Part shown: piece by piece, positions 19,597 to 21,532 of the stretch
Layout of the letters: each line of letters opens with the position of its first letter
Position numbering within the stretch: the first letter of the stretch is position 1
Virus record (IMG/VR): IMGVR_UViG_3300040801_002480
Span: 1-21,532 of that record
DNA from: a virus
Direction: 5' to 3' (one strand)
DNA: 21,532 nucleotides
Notes under the pieces: generated by a model
What the model was told of the DNA's origin: nothing
The model's input: the letters and a program-made list of their open reading frames with translations, nothing else
Databases searched by the model: none
Program-made: the position numbers and the translations under genes

Positions 19597-21532
19597 ATGG
19601 ACAAATTTTTTAAAGTAAAACCGTTCGATCATCAGCAAGAAGTATTTGAAGAGATAAAAGATAGAGACTACCATGCCCTTTTCTGGGAGATGGGTACTGG
19701 GAAAACTTTTGAGTTGATCCATGTGCTCAGATGGAAAATGAATCACGGCATGACCAATCCTATATTAATCGTATGTCCCCTGGCAGTAGTTGAGAACTGG
19801 AGAAGAGAATTTATAATGTTCTCGCCAAACCAGAGGATGGATGATTACATTCAGGTGCTGACCGGTCCCAAAGAATCACGGCTCGAAAAACTTATGGATC
19901 CGCACGCAAAAATATTTATTATTAACTATGAGGGTGTCGGCAGGATCAAAGAGATTGAATATATATTGCGATCAAAAAAATGGGGAGCAATGGTTCTGGA
20001 TGAAGCGCAAAGATGCTTGCATTATGATTCACAAATTGAAACAGATCAGGGCATTTTAAGGATAGGAGATATTGTTAATAACAATATAGATTGCTCTGTT
20101 ATTTCTTTAAATTCTGAAAGCAATGTGTTAGAATATAAAAAAGTAACACATAGGTTTAAGAATAAAAGAACATTAAGGGTATTGGAGATTAGCTGTGGTA
20201 AGAAAAAAATACGATGCACAGAAAACCATAAAATCTATTGTAATGGTGAATGGAAAGAAGCAATACAAATACAAAATGGAGATTGTTTGTCTATATTGTG
20301 GGAGGAAGAAACTGGTTTCAAGATACCACAGTGGAAAATTTTGCTCAACAAGTTGTGCCTCATTAGCAAGAAGCAGCGAATTATCAGAAAGAATGAAAGA
20401 AAACAATCCGATGTTCAACCCAGAAACAAAAAAGAAAATTTCAAAAATGTTCAAAGGAAAGCCATTCAAAGGCGCAAGGGGAGGAAATGGGGGATTAACG
20501 AAACAGCAAAAAATTATTGCAAAGCTGACAGGGCTCCCCACGGAATTTGCAATAGCAACCCAAAGGAAAAAAGGTTCAAGCTATCCAACTTGCTACAAGG
20601 TAGATCTTGCAATCCCCAAAAAGTTTGTGGCAATAGAAATAGATGGTCGTGGGCACAAGTATGGAAAGAAAAAAGAACAAGACAAAAAGAAAGAGCAACT
20701 ATTAAATCAGTTAGGGTGGACAGTGTTAAGATTTTGGAACTGGGAAATAGATCAGGATTTAGACAGGGTAGTAAAGAAGATTACTTCTATGATATAGAAG
20801 TAGAAGACAACCACAACTATTTTGCTAATGGAATACTTGTTCATAATTGTAAGAACCACAAAGCAAAACAAACCAAAGCGATCCTGGCTATAGCTAAAAA
20901 TGCTGAGACCAGATGGATCGCTACCGGGACGCCGATACTTAACTCGCTCATGGATATCTTTCCACTATATTTATTCCTGGATCGAGGGAAAAGGTTCGGG
21001 GAGAATTACTTTGAATTTCAGAACAGGTATTTCAGAGATGCTAATGCGTCCTGGAAAGGTAAGCCTGGATATTTCCCGGACTGGCAGCCAAAGAAAGAAA
21101 AGATGGACAGTGTTAATAAGCTGATCTATTCATGTGCTGACCGCCGGATGAAATCTGAGTGTCTATCACTGCCGGATAAAGTTTATGAAAAACATTACGT
21201 TGAAATGGGCCCCAAACAAGCTAAGATTTATAACGACATGAAGACTGAACTGATCAGCTACTTTGAATCAGAGTTTGCAGTGGCATCAACGGCACTGGTT
21301 AAAATGTTAAAACTGAACCAGATCACATCAGGGTTTGTTACGACCGTTGATGAGGCCGGGACAGAGAAACTTCAGGACATTAGCAGCGACAAGATCGACG
21401 CACTAAAAGAACTTGTCGGCGATCTGACTCCAAACAAGGTCATTATCTGGGCATTCTTTAGACATGATATTGAAAAGATCCAGCAAGCGCTGGCTAAATA
21501 TAATCCAGTAACAATATATGGCGGTACAAAGG
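19597..21532 (+). CDS. SNF2/DEAD-like helicase interrupted by an intein (3' end outside window)
   Basis: An open frame from ATG 19597, behind GGGAGGA, to the window end with no stop. Visible motifs before splicing: Walker A EMGTGKT (residues 31-37), 'PLAVVENWRREF' (motif Ia region), 'FIINYEGVGR', and motif II LDEAQ (134-138). Motif II is interrupted after Arg139 by the intein (residues 140-417) and resumes as CKNHKAKQTKA. Then comes ATGTPILNSLMDIFPLY (motif III), as in SNF2 enzymes. Joining the two sides gives DEAQRCKNHKAKQTKA, the usual 'DEAQ.IKN...' pattern, so splicing restores the helicase. It probably remodels or unwinds DNA in replication. It has its own promoter and a palindrome just upstream. 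Confidence 0.88.
   Translation, partial: MDKFFKVKPFDHQQEVFEEIKDRDYHALFWEMGTGKTFELIHVLRWKMNHGMTNPILIVCPLAVVENWRREFIMFSPNQRMDDYIQVLTGPKESRLEKLMDPHAKIFIINYEGVGRIKEIEYILRSKKWGAMVLDEAQRCLHYDSQIETDQGILRIGDIVNNNIDCSVISLNSESNVLEYKKVTHRFKNKRTLRVLEISCGKKKIRCTENHKIYCNGEWKEAIQIQNGDCLSILWEEETGFKIPQWKILLNKLCLISKKQRIIRKNERKQSDVQPRNKKENFKNVQRKAIQRRKGRKWGINETAKNYCKADRAPHGICNSNPKEKRFKLSNLLQGRSCNPQKVCGNRNRWSWAQVWKEKRTRQKERATIKSVRVDSVKILELGNRSGFRQGSKEDYFYDIEVEDNHNYFANGILVHNCKNHKAKQTKAILAIAKNAETRWIATGTPILNSLMDIFPLYLFLDRGKRFGENYFEFQNRYFRDANASWKGKPGYFPDWQPKKEKMDSVNKLIYSCADRRMKSECLSLPDKVYEKHYVEMGPKQAKIYNDMKTELISYFESEFAVASTALVKMLKLNQITSGFVTTVDEAGTEKLQDISSDKIDALKELVGDLTPNKVIIWAFFRHDIEKIQQALAKYNPVTIYGGTK
20014..20847 (+). 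mobile_element. Intein of 278 residues in helicase motif II
   Basis: The intein starts at Cys140 of the helicase (TGC 20014-20016) and ends His-Asn (20842-20847), with Cys as the first C-extein residue. Block A is CLHYDSQIETDQG followed by LRIGDI. Block B has the TxxH pattern CTENHKIY (Thr69, His72). Blocks F/G show YDIEVEDNHNYFANGILVHN. These blocks account for only about 130 residues. The middle (about residues 105-250) is a Lys/Arg/Asn/Gln-rich stretch without LAGLIDADG or other in-frame nuclease motifs, and looks like an open but unselected reading frame. The real nuclease gene occupies that stretch in the +1 frame. The intein frame is continuous, so no frameshift or split is needed. Confidence 0.9.
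20195..20797 (+). CDS. Overprinted homing endonuclease, Vsr/EDxHD-like, nested in the intein in the +1 frame
   Basis: A 200-codon gene starting at GTG 20195, seven bases after GGAG (20184-20187), entirely inside the intein but in the +1 frame. Domains: a zinc finger with Cys32, Cys35, Cys50 and Cys54; a NUMOD3-like DNA-binding stretch at residues 70-90 (NNPMFNPETKKKISKMFKGK); then a Vsr/DUF559-like nuclease core with KVDLAI (Asp137), VAIEIDGRGH (Glu148, Asp150, His154) and GWTVLRFWNWEI (174-185). This family includes free-standing endonucleases found between halves of split inteins. It should cut the intein-free helicase allele and drive homing of the element. The stop TAG lies within the block F coding region. 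The out-of-frame location is the oddity, and function is inferred. Confidence 0.85.
   Translation: MVRKKYDAQKTIKSIVMVNGKKQYKYKMEIVCLYCGRKKLVSRYHSGKFCSTSCASLARSSELSERMKENNPMFNPETKKKISKMFKGKPFKGARGGNGGLTKQQKIIAKLTGLPTEFAIATQRKKGSSYPTCYKVDLAIPKKFVAIEIDGRGHKYGKKKEQDKKKEQLLNQLGWTVLRFWNWEIDQDLDRVVKKITSMI

Noticed and set aside
20014-20847. A programmed frameshift or a split intein to join the intein with the nuclease
   Set aside because: The intein frame is open from block A through block G and the nuclease has its own start and stop, so neither is needed.

Overview
This window looks like part of a tailed bacteriophage genome (Caudoviricetes) with a podovirus-type, short-tailed virion. The evidence is a minus-strand late block read from high to low coordinates: terminase small and large subunits, a P22-type portal, a scaffold, a DUF4043/N4-gp56-like major capsid protein, a likely decoration protein, a P22 gp4-like tail adaptor, two fibre or adhesin-type proteins, and the start of a P22 gp10-like tail protein that runs off the left edge. 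No integrase, repressor gene, tRNA or host gene was recognised. The host cannot be named. Strong AGGAGGTGA ribosome sites and several GTG starts say only that it is a bacterium with a conventional anti-Shine-Dalgarno sequence.

The layout is bipartite. Positions 1-12433 hold the late genes on the minus strand. Positions 12434-13463 are a gene-free control region of about 1 kb. It contains a perfect-consensus leftward sigma70 promoter followed at once by an intrinsic terminator, three families of short repeats (AGTGnYACT, TTGCCCTAC iterons, and TGTTCAA-N2-TTGAACA operator-like sites), and an AT-rich stretch that could be a replication origin. Positions 13464-19539 are a rightward early-type operon of about 20 small genes. 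These include a short SSB-like OB-fold protein, two zinc-ribbon proteins, a ribbon-helix-helix-like protein, three small membrane or phage-family proteins, and many unknowns. They are tightly packed, with ATGA or TAATG overlaps and near-identical ribosome sites. Positions 19597-21532 carry an SNF2/DEAD-like helicase, truncated by the window end, behind its own promoter and a palindromic operator candidate.

The most striking feature lies in the helicase. A 278-residue intein interrupts the DEAQ (motif II) box, and its reading frame stays open from end to end. Nested inside it, in the +1 frame, is a complete 200-codon gene with its own GGAG ribosome site and GTG start. It encodes a Vsr/EDxHD-like homing endonuclease with a zinc finger and a NUMOD-like segment. 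The mobile nuclease therefore appears to be overprinted on the intein instead of fused in frame. This could be an evolutionary intermediate between an ordinary mini-intein and the known 'fractured' split-intein loci that carry a free-standing nuclease of this family.

In the inferred working plan, early rightward transcription from the control region makes the small proteins, SSB and helicase for takeover and replication. The late operon is held by the terminator beside its promoter until an antiterminator or activator acts. Virion assembly genes are then expressed, with a second internal promoter in front of scaffold and capsid.
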